From Spirogloea muscicola (Eukaryota; Streptophyta; Zygnematophyceae; Spirogloeales; Spirogloeaceae), in assembly GCA_009602725.1 (NCBI GenBank), contig WELB01000029.1:220326-268112 (forward strand): DNA of 47,787 bases. Direction: 5' to 3'. Below the pieces are notes generated by a model. It did not search any database, was not told the origin of the DNA, and worked only from the letters and a program-made list of their open reading frames with translations. Within the stretch, counting starts at the first letter, position 1; every line of letters starts with the position of its first letter. Shown piece after piece: positions 10,735-21,900 of the stretch. The translations under genes and the position numbers were made by a program.

Positions 10735-13410
10735 GGCTGGCAACCGCGGCGGCTGCGGCGTCGGCGGGCGGCGGCGGCGGCGGCGGCGCCGGCGACGCCG
10801 AGGAGGACTTGGTGAAGAAGATCAGGAAGCCGTACACCATCACCAAGTCGCGCGAAAGCTGGACCGAGCAGGAGCATGACAAGTTCCTGGAGGCGCTGCA
10901 CCTGTGAGTCGTAGCCCCGCCGCGCCGCAGGCCCGCGCGACGGCGGCGACGCCGTCGTGCCGTGCGGCGCAGCCTCGGGACGGCGGCCTCCACAGTTTAG
11001 CGTCGATTATGGCGCTCCAGACGATGGCGCTCCAGACCCCGGGCGTCCGCTCGTGGCTGTTGCGGCCGCGCTGCCCGGGGAGCGCAGAGACGTACGGCAT
11101 ACGGTCCTAACATTTCTCCACATTGGTGGCACAGGTTCGACCGGGACTGGAAGAAGATTGAGGCCTTCATAGGCTCCAAGACCGTCATCCAGGTCAGCAT
11201 GTGACGCTGAGGCGACCGCCATCGCTCCACAGCAGCCCTGCTTTGGCGTTCACATACTGCTAGATAATGCCAGGTGTCAGGCTTGTGGCTCGATTCAGCG
11301 AGCCCTAGCAGGGTGTTCCATCTTTGGCGCAAATGTTCAACTCTAAATGGAGGTGCAATGCTTTTCAATGTTCAGATTCGTAGCCACGCCCAAAAGTACT
11401 TTCTCAAGGTCCAGAAGGCCGGTACCGGCGAGCATGTTCCGCCTCCCAGGCCCAAGCGCAAATCGTCTCAGCCGTACCCGCAGAAAGCTAGCAAGGCTGG
11501 TGAGCCCCAGGCCCTTCGGCATTTCCAGGCCCTCTCAGCATCTCAGAGGTCAAGTTGCATGAGACTCCGAGATGTCAATTTTTCCGTTACTTCAATGTCC
11601 TCCCAACAGAAAGTGGGTAGCAAGCATGAATGCTGTTGGGCAATTCAGTGGGTATTGTGGTCTGATGTATAGTCAGAATTTCCCAGAGCATTCATGATTC
11701 ACAAATTTACTGATGCCGTAGCCTGGGCGTCTGTCATTTTGGTTTCCAAAATAAGTATTCTATGCAGCATCCGAAAACGTTCACAGCACATAGGTGATGT
11801 TCTTTAGAGAGTCCCGGTCTAGGCTGGTCACCTGACATCAACGTCATCGTTACTGACTCTCCACCACCCTGCCTGTGGTCCTGTGGCTGACATGGTCAGC
11901 ATCCTCCTCCTCCACAGCGGCCCCGCCACTGTCCTCGCAGCAGCGACTTTCCCACCAGATTGTGGGGCCCAACTCGCCAGTGGCAAAAGGCTCGTATCCG
12001 AGGGGCCAGCATTCGTACCTCTTCAACGGCTCCAACATGTCCATGGCAACCTCCAGTGGATCGACATGGTTGCACCATGGGGGTGCATCCCCTGACCCCT
12101 TCGGTTACGCGTCTGCCGATGGTTAGCACCTCATAAGCATCCTTGAGCATGCAAAGGCTACAATATATCTGGCACCCGTAGCAGATGTGTTCTCTTCCAT
12201 TGTAACATCAGCGAGCTCTACATCATGCTGCTGCCACATCTTGGCCCACATTCTGCTTAACCTGTACGTCTGACTCTTTCTGAATTTTGCAATTACCACT
12301 TGGCCCATTGATTTGCAGGCGTCACAAGTGAATATACGGGACCAACTAATATGGATGTCTCTACGGGGGGAGCACGGAGTCACAGTCTCAGCAGCGGAGC
12401 GTCCAGCATGTGGCCGCAACAGGTAATGCATAAAGTGCTCTTCTTAAGTATTTGTGGGCTTGATGGACCGACTCTCTTGCCTAATCCCCAGATTTTGTGA
12501 CTCCTCATGACAGGTTGGTCATGTCCACATCACAAACTTGCTGACATAGTGCAACTCATATGGCATCTTGCAGATCTTACAACCAGAAGTAATTGGAGTA
12601 CATTCTTCCGCTCGAGGTAAGGGACTACCCTGCCTTGCTCATCCACTCCTACTTGGAATGCCTGACCTGGGACATGAACTTGCACTTGCTAACCTGCTCA
12701 AGTATCTTACGCTCCGTTTGTGACATCTGCAGCAACACCAAATTTTGCGGACGTCTATAATTTCATTGGCGATGTCTTTGATCCGTCCAAGCAGCAGCGA
12801 AGCCATCTAAGAAGTTTACAGGAGATGGCTGCTATTGATAGGGAGACGGTATGCCCTTCAGCGGACTAAGTCATGCTCCTGGCATTCCTTGATTCTGGCC
12901 CCTGCACAGATCTGCATCATGTTCTATGGAGTAGATGTCAAGCACTTGCATTTTGACAGTCTTTTGATTATGCAGGTGCTTCTCCTCATGAAGAATCTGA
13001 CAATAAACCTATCCAGTTCAGACTTTGAGGAACAAGTGGGTAGTCCAACATTCTTGGCGAAGCTGCCTGTTCACCATGCCGTTGTAACTTATTTCTTCCG
13101 CATTCCTTTGGGAGCTTACTTCACAAATTGCAATGCACGCAAATGGTAGTGCTTGTTTACTTGTTGTGACACGTTTTGTAATGGCCTCATTTTTCAGCGG
13201 CTATTTCTATCAGTGTATGATAGCAATGTCAGTCCCACATCACGGGGCGTCGCGCAGGGCAGCCATGCAGGTGTTGAGAGCCCTGGCACCAGGGTGAGCA
13301 CAAATAGAAGCTCCAGGAATGTCTGCCATACCTTTGGCACACCTTACATCTGCTATATTCATTTGCCACACGCTTACTAAAATCTGCAGTGTTCGACCGA
13401 CTCCAATTAA
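10735..13410 (+). CDS. REVEILLE8/LCL-like MYB-related transcription factor (SHAQKYF), 5' partial
   Basis: Nuclear single-repeat MYB factor of the REVEILLE/LHY-CCA1-like family. Land-plant members bind the evening element and drive clock-regulated transcription. The first visible exon (to 10903) is Ala/Gly-rich, then reads [20 protein letters not shown]. Exon 2 (11135-11192) gives [19 protein letters not shown]. Exon 3 (11376-11499) carries [14 protein letters not shown] and the Pro-rich [20 protein letters not shown]. The exon from about 11913 contains [14 protein letters not shown]. An exon from about 12734 contains [20 protein letters not shown], and a later one gives [20 protein letters not shown]. 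These last two form the C-terminal LCL domain that separates RVE8-type from CCA1/LHY-type proteins. The final short exon ends CSTDSN with TAA at 13408-13410. The start Met is not visible because of the gap. Confidence 0.93.
10750..10795 (+). repeat. GGC triplet run coding for Ala/Gly
   Basis: GCG/GGC triplets encode an Ala run followed by a Gly run just before the MYB domain. It is low-complexity coding sequence and the likely cause of the adjacent assembly gap. Confidence 0.7.
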
Positions 13411-14280
13411 CGAGCCTGAAGCACGTGTGAGGGTGTGGCAGGATGGTTTGGACCAGGCTAGCGTGAACCTGCGACTCTGTGACCCACTTGTCATGCAAGA
13501 ATCTCAAGATGTCGTGGCGGACATGGAGTGCCCGCCAATGGCAGCCTGCTTGGCCCTGGAGCTGCCCAGAGACTCCATCAAGCTGGAAATGCTGGAGACA
13601 TGATAGCTGTGAGCCATGCCTTCAAGCTCTTGGCCTTGACATACCTAGCGACCGAAGACAATGGCACAAATACCCAGCCTTGTGAAGCAACAGGTGGTGC
13701 AGGAAGCTGTCCCAGCTGGTGCATAACAAAGCCAGAGTGATTGTATGGTGGACTGGTTTCAATTAGGTGTCGAAGGGCTGTCCCGAGGAGCAGGGCTGCG
13801 GAAGTGCTGTCCAGGCCTATGCAACTTTTCCGCTCTGTGTGGCCGTGCTGTCCGCAGGCGGTGGCTCGGCGTTGTGGTGACTATAATGGCCATTGTAGGC
13901 AGAGGTTACAGGATGCTGTATATTATCTCTGGCTGTGCTGCGTGCTGCAGCAGATGCTAGATATCTGTGAATTCTTTCATTTATGCCTGCACATAACCTT
14001 CTCTGTGACATACTTGTCATTGTAACATGCTGAGCTGGAGTTTCTTGGACAACGTATTCATGGTGAAATTGCATATAGTGGGTGGCCTTGACGGATGTCA
14101 GATATGGACATCAAATAGTGGTTGCCTTGGGCTGCTGCACTCTGCTTGTGCGCAAATATGCATCCACTCAACTAAGAACCTCGACCTAAGGGCCACTTCT
14201 TCTTGCGGGTAAACCTCAAGCGAGAGCAGCAGTGAGTGGCTTGCATTAAAGTGGTGCAACAGCTCTTCCAATATAAGGCA

Positions 14281-14972
14281 GGGGCTGTGAATCGCCAGCC
14301 CGAAAAGAAAGTGAAATCATCAAAATAACTCTGCGTACATATTCAAGGTGGTGCTTCAACACCTTCAACACGACACAGTACCGCGGTCCCTTGGGCGTAG
14401 AAGGAGTTTGCAGCCTCCGACCCCGCTCTGTGAGCAGGGGTGCATCAAGTGACGACTCTTGCTTCCAGTTGCTGCAAATGAAGCTCTTACAACCGGAGTG
14501 GCCGAGCTCGCTCCAAGGACAGCTGCAGCCTATGCAACAAAAATAGTCTGGCGTAAGTGCAGCCGACGTGTTCAAGGGGACTACTCTTTGCCGCTCCGCG
14601 TACTGGACATGCACGCCAGATTACCTCTGCATGCACTCGGCTGGCTTTCACAGCCGCCGTTGTTATCAGCAGCTGCATTGTCTGCATCAGAACACGTTTG
14701 CTCGTGGATGAGTAACTTGATTCACCCTGCATCTGACTGCTTCACGTTCTCGTAGACTGGCTCCTCCAGCTAACACCTAAACACTACCTACACTAACCCT
14801 AGAGCTCTGAGTCACAACCGTCGCCCTCTACTGGAATATCGGATCTGCGGCTCCTCACTCCTAGTGATCGAGTGCTCCGTCCTACCCCACTTCTGAGATA
14901 GCAATTTTGGCCACTTCGTAATATGGCCACTTCGAACCTTGTCAATTCTTTTCGGGCTGGTTTATCATAGCC
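14281..14972. mobile_element. Candidate non-autonomous inverted-repeat element bounded by copies D and E
   Basis: Copy D (14281-14310) starts GGGGCTGTGAATCGCCAGCC and continues CGAAAAGAA. Copy E (14946-14972) is the same core on the other strand: GGCTATGATAAACCAGCCCG, then AAAAGAATTGACAAGG. They face each other across about 640 bases with no transposase. A 16-base near-repeat around CGAAGTGGCC lies just inside copy E. I could not see a clean target-site duplication outside the ends, so this may be a decayed element or two independent insertions. Confidence 0.4.
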
Positions 14973-15032
14973 ATTGCCTCCATCGAGAGTGCCCACTTCT
15001 TACTGGAAGAAGTGGCTCTCCCAATGGGGGCA

Positions 15033-15055
15033 AGGGCTGTGAAAAGCCAGTCCAG
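15033..15055 (+). repeat. Dispersed repeat, partial copy F
   Basis: Reads GGGCTGTGAAAAGCCAGTCC then AGG. It keeps the GGCTGTGA end but has diverged from the CCAGCCCRAAA core by one base and then loses similarity. Confidence 0.45.
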
Positions 15056-15180
15056 GTTGGCTGCCGTGGCTGCCAGTGTGAAACTCCGACGGTGGTGTGA
15101 ACTCCAGGTTGAGGGCCCCGTTGAAATAACGGCACTCCTAAACGTCGATCGAGTTGCCGCACAGTCGAGTCACCTGGCGC

Positions 15181-15243
15181 ATCGCCGTCGCCGTCGCCGC
15201 CGCCGCAGCCGCCGCCGCCGCCGCGGCCGCCATGGCCGCCGCC
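15181..15243. repeat. GCC/GTC triplet repeat
   Basis: An imperfect run of GCC with interspersed GTC and GCA triplets, in the likely 5' leader of the KEA gene. It is open in several frames because of its triplet structure. Confidence 0.8.
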
Positions 15244-15318
15244 GAGGTGGTTGCGGCGGGAGGCGGGGAGGGCTCCGCTGTACATGGCACCGTGCCACGC
15301 CCCGGGAGAACAGGACCT

Positions 15319-15360
15319 CCGCCAGATCTGGCGGCCAGCCCGGGTCCGCCAGATCTGGCG
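15319..15360. repeat. Two copies of a perfect CGCCAGATCTGGCG palindrome
   Basis: CCGCCAGATCTGGCGG (15319-15334) is a perfect 16-base palindrome. CGCCAGATCTGGCG (15347-15360) repeats its 14-base core 27 bases downstream. Each could form a hairpin or bind a dimeric protein, and the two could pair with each other. They lie in the 5' region of the KEA gene, possibly within its first exon. Confidence 0.75.
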
Positions 15361-15877
15361 CGCGCCGGCCCTCCCGCTGGCCGCTGGTCTCGGCCGCCGC
15401 TCCGGTAGCCACGGCGGCGCTCTCGAAAGGCGCGCCCCGCTTTCCGCGGCGTGCAGCCCGGACGGCGGCGCGGAGGCATTCACGGCCGATGCCGCCGCCG
15501 CCGCCTCGGCTGGCAAGCCGGCAGCAGCCTCCGGAGCCTCCGACGGGCCCATCGCAGCCGAGGCGAGTCCCCAAAGCGACGAGATACCTCTGCGATCTAC
15601 AACGATTTGAGAGATCGCCGCCGCAGCGGGCTGTTATTTATTGTCATTTACCAGCTTCTGCGCGATCTGGCATGAGCTTCATCCGTGCTTACTGGTGGAC
15701 CTGCGAGAGGCGATCATTTGAGCTGCATCGCATTGTTTTCTATTACTCCAATGCTGTCGCCTTATCGAGGATTGCTGGCGCTGCCGCCCGACGAGCCAAG
15801 TGCCGGCCCTGAGCTAGCTCCGAGCGCACAACCTGCCGGTCTAAAATTATGTCAACAAACACCGAGAATGTGTGCTT

Positions 15878-15886
15878 AGAGATATT
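15878..15886 (-). promoter_or_regulatory. Evening-element-like site
   Basis: The reverse strand reads TAAATATCT, one base from the evening element AAAATATCT, the site bound by REVEILLE/CCA1-type MYB proteins in plants. It lies about 30 bases before the KEA Met at 15917, though possibly inside an intron. A one-mismatch nonamer is weak evidence. Confidence 0.15.
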
Positions 15887-15916
15887 TACAAAAGAGATGT
15901 CTAATCCATATCAGAA

Positions 15917-18900
15917 ATGGCAATGCAGGTCAATGGCAGGAAGAGCTTCTCAGGGACGGCGGACGGCAACCACGGCGCTTCTGCGCCAGACGCGGCCATG
16001 AAGCCGGCGGAGGCGGCCACCAATGGCACTCCATCCGGCAGCTGCGGCTCGCCGCTCGACAAGCTGAAGGAGCTGCTGAAGAGTGCACAGGAGGGGCTGG
16101 AGCAGGCGCGCGCCTACAGGTGCCTACCGTCTCATAGGAAGCCTGCTGCCAATCTCCTCAGCAGCCAAGCTGCCCTGTGAAGCAAGTGGTCGTCCCTTGA
16201 GGGCTGGATTCCTGGCAGCGTGGCTAAGGATCGCTGACTATGGTGGCAACTGTGTGCAGCGAGCAGCTGGAGAACAACGCCCAGCAGGTCGCAGAGAAGG
16301 CAATCGCACTCCGAGACGAAGCTGCTGAGGCGGAGAGCGCGGCTGATGCAGCCATGGCAAAAGTGTGTTGCGGGGCACCTCCCATTCCCTTCACTGCGAG
16401 TGCCTTAAATGATGTCTCTTTGACCTCTCAACTGAGCCGCAACTGAGCCTCTTGGCTTGGGCCATCGTGTGACAAGACAGCATAGTCTGTCTATTCTTGA
16501 AGCCAGGCGGGTTCTCTTTCTTATGACGAGCGCTCCCTGGCAATCACGTGACACGAGGATGCTGATTGCACTTGCTGGTGTTGCAGGTCGAGGAAGTCTT
16601 GGCAGACGAGACCACTGCCGAGGAGAATGTCATGCTTGCGCAAGAGGCCTACAATTTTGCAGGTTTTCTCGACTTACTCTGTTCAAGTCTCACTAATGAT
16701 AGTCGATTTGTGTTGCAAAATGGTGCAATGCTGTGCACAATTGTGTTCTGCTTACTTCTTAGAAGAGGTAGCTGGCAGAACAATGGCTGACAACAGACAA
16801 AGTTATTTGCAGTCCTGCTGAGCTGTTGCCGGACTTCAATCTTCTCCACTTGCAGATGAGAATCTGAAGAAAGCGCAAGCGGCACTGGAGGCACTGCCAC
16901 CCTCCGGGGCCGATATTGCGTATAGCAATGAAAGCGCCAACTACAGAGCAGCCAAATCTATGGATGAGGGCAGCGGGTTGGAGGCTGCACTTGAAATGAC
17001 AGAGCCCCTAGATGCTGGTGGTGTAGCTGCTGCTAAGCAGGTATCTGCATTGCAGAGGGGCTCTCACTCTTCTCCACAATATGCCACTTAAACCCGGTCA
17101 TTCTGGCTTTAGATATTGCCCTTCATCGCTGTCGTTTGTATGCATCATTTTAGGTCAATGTTGACATCTCTTTCACAGCTTGCAGATATCCATCATAGCT
17201 CCTCGTGTGAGGCCCTGAATATGGCTCTGACATGTTGATGCGCACACAGGCTGTGGAGCTTGCTGCAGAAGAATTGAGCATACAAGCGGAGAACCTCGCA
17301 TTCGCAAAGGAGGAGCTGCAGAACGTCAGGTCTTTCAAATTGGACCTGCAGGTGCATGTCAATTCTGCACATGTTGCTTCCTCCTTATCAAGTCTGTCAA
17401 GGGGCGACGAGGGACGACGAGGACGCATCTGATTGTAGACCTGCAAGAGTTCTGCAGTACTGACAGATATCCTGCTCTACTAGCAGAATATGTGAGCCCC
17501 ATGGCATTTTCATCCTCTGCCAGCATACAGACTTTGGCGCATGCTATCCTGCTTGAGTTGGACTTGCTTGGTGCTTAGTGCGACCATTGCTTGTGTGTCC
17601 AGAAAGAAGCCATGGAGCTCAGCGAAGCTGCCAAGTTGGCACAGGAGCGTGCTTCTGCGGCAGATGAGCATGTTGCTCAGGCTATGGCTCTGGCTGAGAA
17701 GGCCGTCGCCAGGTGGACCATGGCACAACAGCCTAATGCTCAAGGAGGTGTCCTGTTGACACGGGCTTCAAGTTGGTCAATATATATTAAAAAAAGGAAA
17801 CGCTGACAAGGGTCGGTCACCAAGCTGTAGATAGAAATCTATCAAAATCAAATACCTTATCTGCTAAACCTCAGGTCAGCTTGGGTGTGGAACTGGAGCA
17901 CTTGAGCTCCAGTTCTAGTCTAGCCAACTTGCTCTGACCTCTTTGGTAGCTTCACATACACAGGGAAGTTGAAGCCAGCCAACGAGTTTCTGACTCAGAG
18001 ATTGCAATCAAGAAGGCGGATAAGCTTGCCGAAGATGTGGCACAGGTCAATTCACTTGGACACTCACATGGTATATATTGCATTTGACATATTGTGCGAG
18101 CTTCCTTGTCAGATCTGAGGGGGCTCTGTGAGGATATCACGAAGCTGATATCATGGAAGCTATTGCATACAGGCAGTAGCAGCATTGGCAGAGGCAGAGA
18201 AGGCAGAGAGGCAGTCCCTTGAGACAGCTGAAGCTGCTGCTCAGCAGGCTGTGGATGCTCAGCAGGTCCAGTCTCAGGCACCGTTCATGTGATCAGCACC
18301 CAATGCAGTGCACGAGGGTGAATGTGAGAAGCTTGTACTTCCAGTGCCTCTACCGTCTGGCAGTGATGTGCATGAAGTGTGTCAGCTCTGATCTGTGAGT
18401 AGGATGGGGCACGTCTTGTATGCAGGAGATTGGCGGCATGGCTAAGACAAAGGAGCTGCCACAGAAGGACAACGGCAAGCCTGGCTCTGCACTGTCCTTG
18501 GAAGAGGAGGAAGCATTGAAGCCAGTCTCCTTTCCTCAGGTTGCTGCGGAAGCGCTCTCAAAAGTGGTCAAGGAGGAAATCAAGCAGCCGCTTGAGCAGC
18601 CCATTGGTGACAGTGGACCATCCAACACTCTGCAAGAAGGCGATGACGAGAAGACAAATGGGGCCTTAGACGCAAAGGCCAAAAAAGCTGAAGCTCCGAA
18701 AGAACCCGCTCCTGCTACCCAGAAGTCATCGACCAAGAGGTCTTCTCGTTACATGTCATCTTCATACTTCTCTGTGGACGATGGAGGAGAGTTTTCTCCA
18801 ACGGTGGAGCCGCCAGCCATAATATCAGCCATTAGGAAGAATCTGCCTAAGATTCTTCTCACAATTACTTTCATCCTAGCTGGGTGAGCAACTGAAGAGC

Positions 18901-21900
18901 AACACTGCCTTGTCATTGTCTTGATCCACAGATGTGACACAGTGCTTATAGGTGTCTCGAAGAGCCACAACTTTCCTCAGGCTTGATTATGACATGATGG
19001 AGAGTGCATGCGACAGGAATGTGCTCCTTATGCCAATTTGTGCTTTGCAGAAGTACGGCATTCAACTCAAAGTATATCAGGCGACGATTCATGCAGCCTC
19101 AGGAGATTGGCACTGAAGTGCAGACCAACATGCGCCCTGTCATAGCTGAATTCAAGAAGCTTCCAAATCGGGTTCAGAGATTACTCGACAAACTACCCAA
19201 GCAAGAGGTATGCCAAGATTGTGGCTGCGGTAGTAAGGTTGCTGCTGTTTTTGCTGGACCAAGAAGCACGAAGATTCTCCTGAATTATAAGTATCTGCAT
19301 TCCCATATGATGAACAAGTCTTCTACCATACCACCTGTATGTATAGCTGTACACAGCAGGGCCCAGATAAAGGATTGGTGTTTGTGCAGGTTAACGAGGA
19401 AGAAGCACAGCTCTTTGACGTTCTTTGGCTGCTCCTTGCAAGTGTCGTATTTGTGCCACTTTTTCAGAAACTTCCAGGAGGTACTGTTGAATGTCTTACA
19501 ATCTGCAGACTACGCTGACACTTGTGGTCTTCCAGGATGTCCAAGCTATTGAGCAATCGTATCCTCAGTGCGCACAGGCCTCCCCGCGTGGTCGACTGTG
19601 TGCATAATCGTCTACTGCCTGCTCTTAGGACGTGTATTGGGCTTGTGCAGGCAGTCCTGTGCTGGGCTACCTTGCAGCCGGCGTTCTAATAGGGCCTTAC
19701 ACTTTATCCATCATCAAGCATGTCCATGGAACTAAAGCTCTCGCAGAATTTGGAGTTGTGTTTCTGATGTTCAACATTGGCCTTGAGGTACTTTTGGCAT
19801 ATAGGGAACACCTCTCGTCTGACATGCTAGTCTTCCTGGCCCACCAATTCAAGTACTGGTTTGCAGATTGGCAACGCTTGTGAAGTTACTAGCTAAGATT
19901 GTCATTTGACTTTCCTGCCAAGGAAGCAATTGGTGACATACCGCTGGTCGACCTTCCTATTTGATGACCTAGCTTTTCATGGATCTGTATGGGTTGTAGT
20001 TATCTCTTGAGAGGTTGCGGTCAATGAGGAAGTATGTATTCGGTCTTGGTTCAGCTCAGGTGAGCTTCTGCCCCTTTCAGAAGCTCGTCAAGTTATTCTT
20101 TCAATGACAAGAGGCTTGTGCAGATAGGAGCTTGAGTTGATTGTACACAGGTTGTGTTGTTACTGGCCTATTCAGACGTGAACATGACCACTGTCAGTGG
20201 TCTTTGTCAGACATTCATAACAGCAGCTGTTATTGGTTGTATCGCCAACTTCTTGTGTGGCGTAAGTGGACCAGCTTCTATCGTGATTGGAAACGGCTTG
20301 GCCCTCTCCTCCACGGCAGTCGTGCTTCAGGTTGGACAAGAGCTCCAGTCTGCGGAGTGACATATGGCTCTATCATGCAAGCTTGTCGGTCACAATTGAG
20401 AGCTTTTCCAGATAAGCTCTTGAGCTTATGCTTATGTACCTCAGCGCCGTCAATGACGGCATCCGTACCCGTGGCTCTGTCTTGCGTCAAAATTGGTGGA
20501 GCAGACTCACTGCCCGTTTGTTCTGACTATATTACGCTACATACACTTGATAGGTACTGCAAGAGCGTGGAGAGAGCACATCTCGTCATGGTCGTGCAAC
20601 TTTTTCTGTACTCCTCTTTCAGGTGAGCAAAGAGTTGTGCACTGCAGAGAATCTCTATTCAGAGACAATTCAACTTCAGATGCTACAGGAGGGTTTGGCA
20701 GCTCCGTTATGGACTTAGACGGTGCTTCAAGCGGTTAGTCTGTGCTTGACTACAGACTCAGGATCTGGCTAGTGTTGCTCTACTTAAGTATTCAACTCCT
20801 ATCTTCCCCTATGAGATTGGATGGTAACTTCGAGGAGTTGATGTGTGCTTGATTACTGTTGCAGGATTTGGCTGTTGTTGTACTTCTTATTCTTATACCC
20901 CTTATCTCTCCTAGCTCGTCAAAAGGAGGGGTGAGATGCGTTGACCATTGGCAGCTTGAGCTTGAGCTTGAGCTTGAGCTGTTTTTCAGTTTCATTGCTA
21001 GGCCCGTTATGCTGGAGCTTTGACAAGACATACTGGCTGAATGCTTTACTGTTAGTGTCAAATACTCCTCGAAAGACTGGCAATGCACACCTCACGCCGT
21101 CTGCTAATTTATTTTAACTTGCCTAATGCTTCGTATTGCCTGTGACCGTTGGCAGGTGGGGTTCCATGCTATAGCAGAGGCACTCGGTATTGCAGCCGTC
21201 AAGGCTGTTGTAGCTATTGCAGGCATCATAGCTGGTGGTCGGCTAGTAAGTTGCTGCCTCAAGCTTGCTTCACCTGAAGCTCATAGAAACTCTACATGTC
21301 TTGTGTGTTTGTACCTGAAAATGGACTATAGAATTCTGAAGTCCTCCAACTGCCACTTCTTGCCTCCTCAATGATGCCCAGGAGGCATTTGGCCATGCTC
21401 TTTGAGGTCATGATCTAGCCTCACAAGTGCAGACTTGAGTCAGCAGCTTCTTAGTCTGCAACCTGCTGATTGCATCATGATCGCTCCCCTCACATTGCAG
21501 CTTCTCAGACCGGTCTACAAACAAATGGCTGAGAATCACAACGCAGAGATCTTTGCGGCAAATACATTGCTGGTTGTACTTGGGACAAGTGTCCTCACAG
21601 CTAGGGTATGCTGTCGATGCGCTTTGAAAGGACAAAATACAACACCGTTGCACATCGTAATTGGTTAATATTGCCGTGGCTTGTTCTTAGCTGCCTCACC
21701 ATCTGACATTGATTCCGTGGTGCTTTGCTGAGAAGTCTTACATTGTTTCATGATTCTTTTCTCATGTTGGCCTTTGACTGTGTATGTCCTGAGTGACAGG
21801 CAGGTCTGTCTATGGCCCTGGGAGCATTTCTCGCTGGTTTGCTTCTAGCGGAAACAGAATTTGCTCTTCAGGTCGAAGCTGACATTAATGCCTACAGGGG

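Larger units (their letters stand above)
13411..15250. other. Spacer between MYB gene and KEA gene
   Basis: No recognisable gene. The first part is probably the 3' untranslated region of the MYB gene. The later part holds dispersed-repeat copies D, E and F, and the start of a GCC-rich block. Open frames that cross copies D and F owe part of their length to repeat DNA and are not convincing. Confidence 0.6.

Noticed and set aside
14246-14614. A 122-codon minus-strand frame in the spacer
   Set aside because: Part of it is the translated dispersed-repeat copy D and no protein motif is present.
15012-15812. A 266-codon forward frame before KEA
   Set aside because: It begins in dispersed-repeat copy F and continues through a GCC array as poly-Arg. 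It has no recognisable domain.
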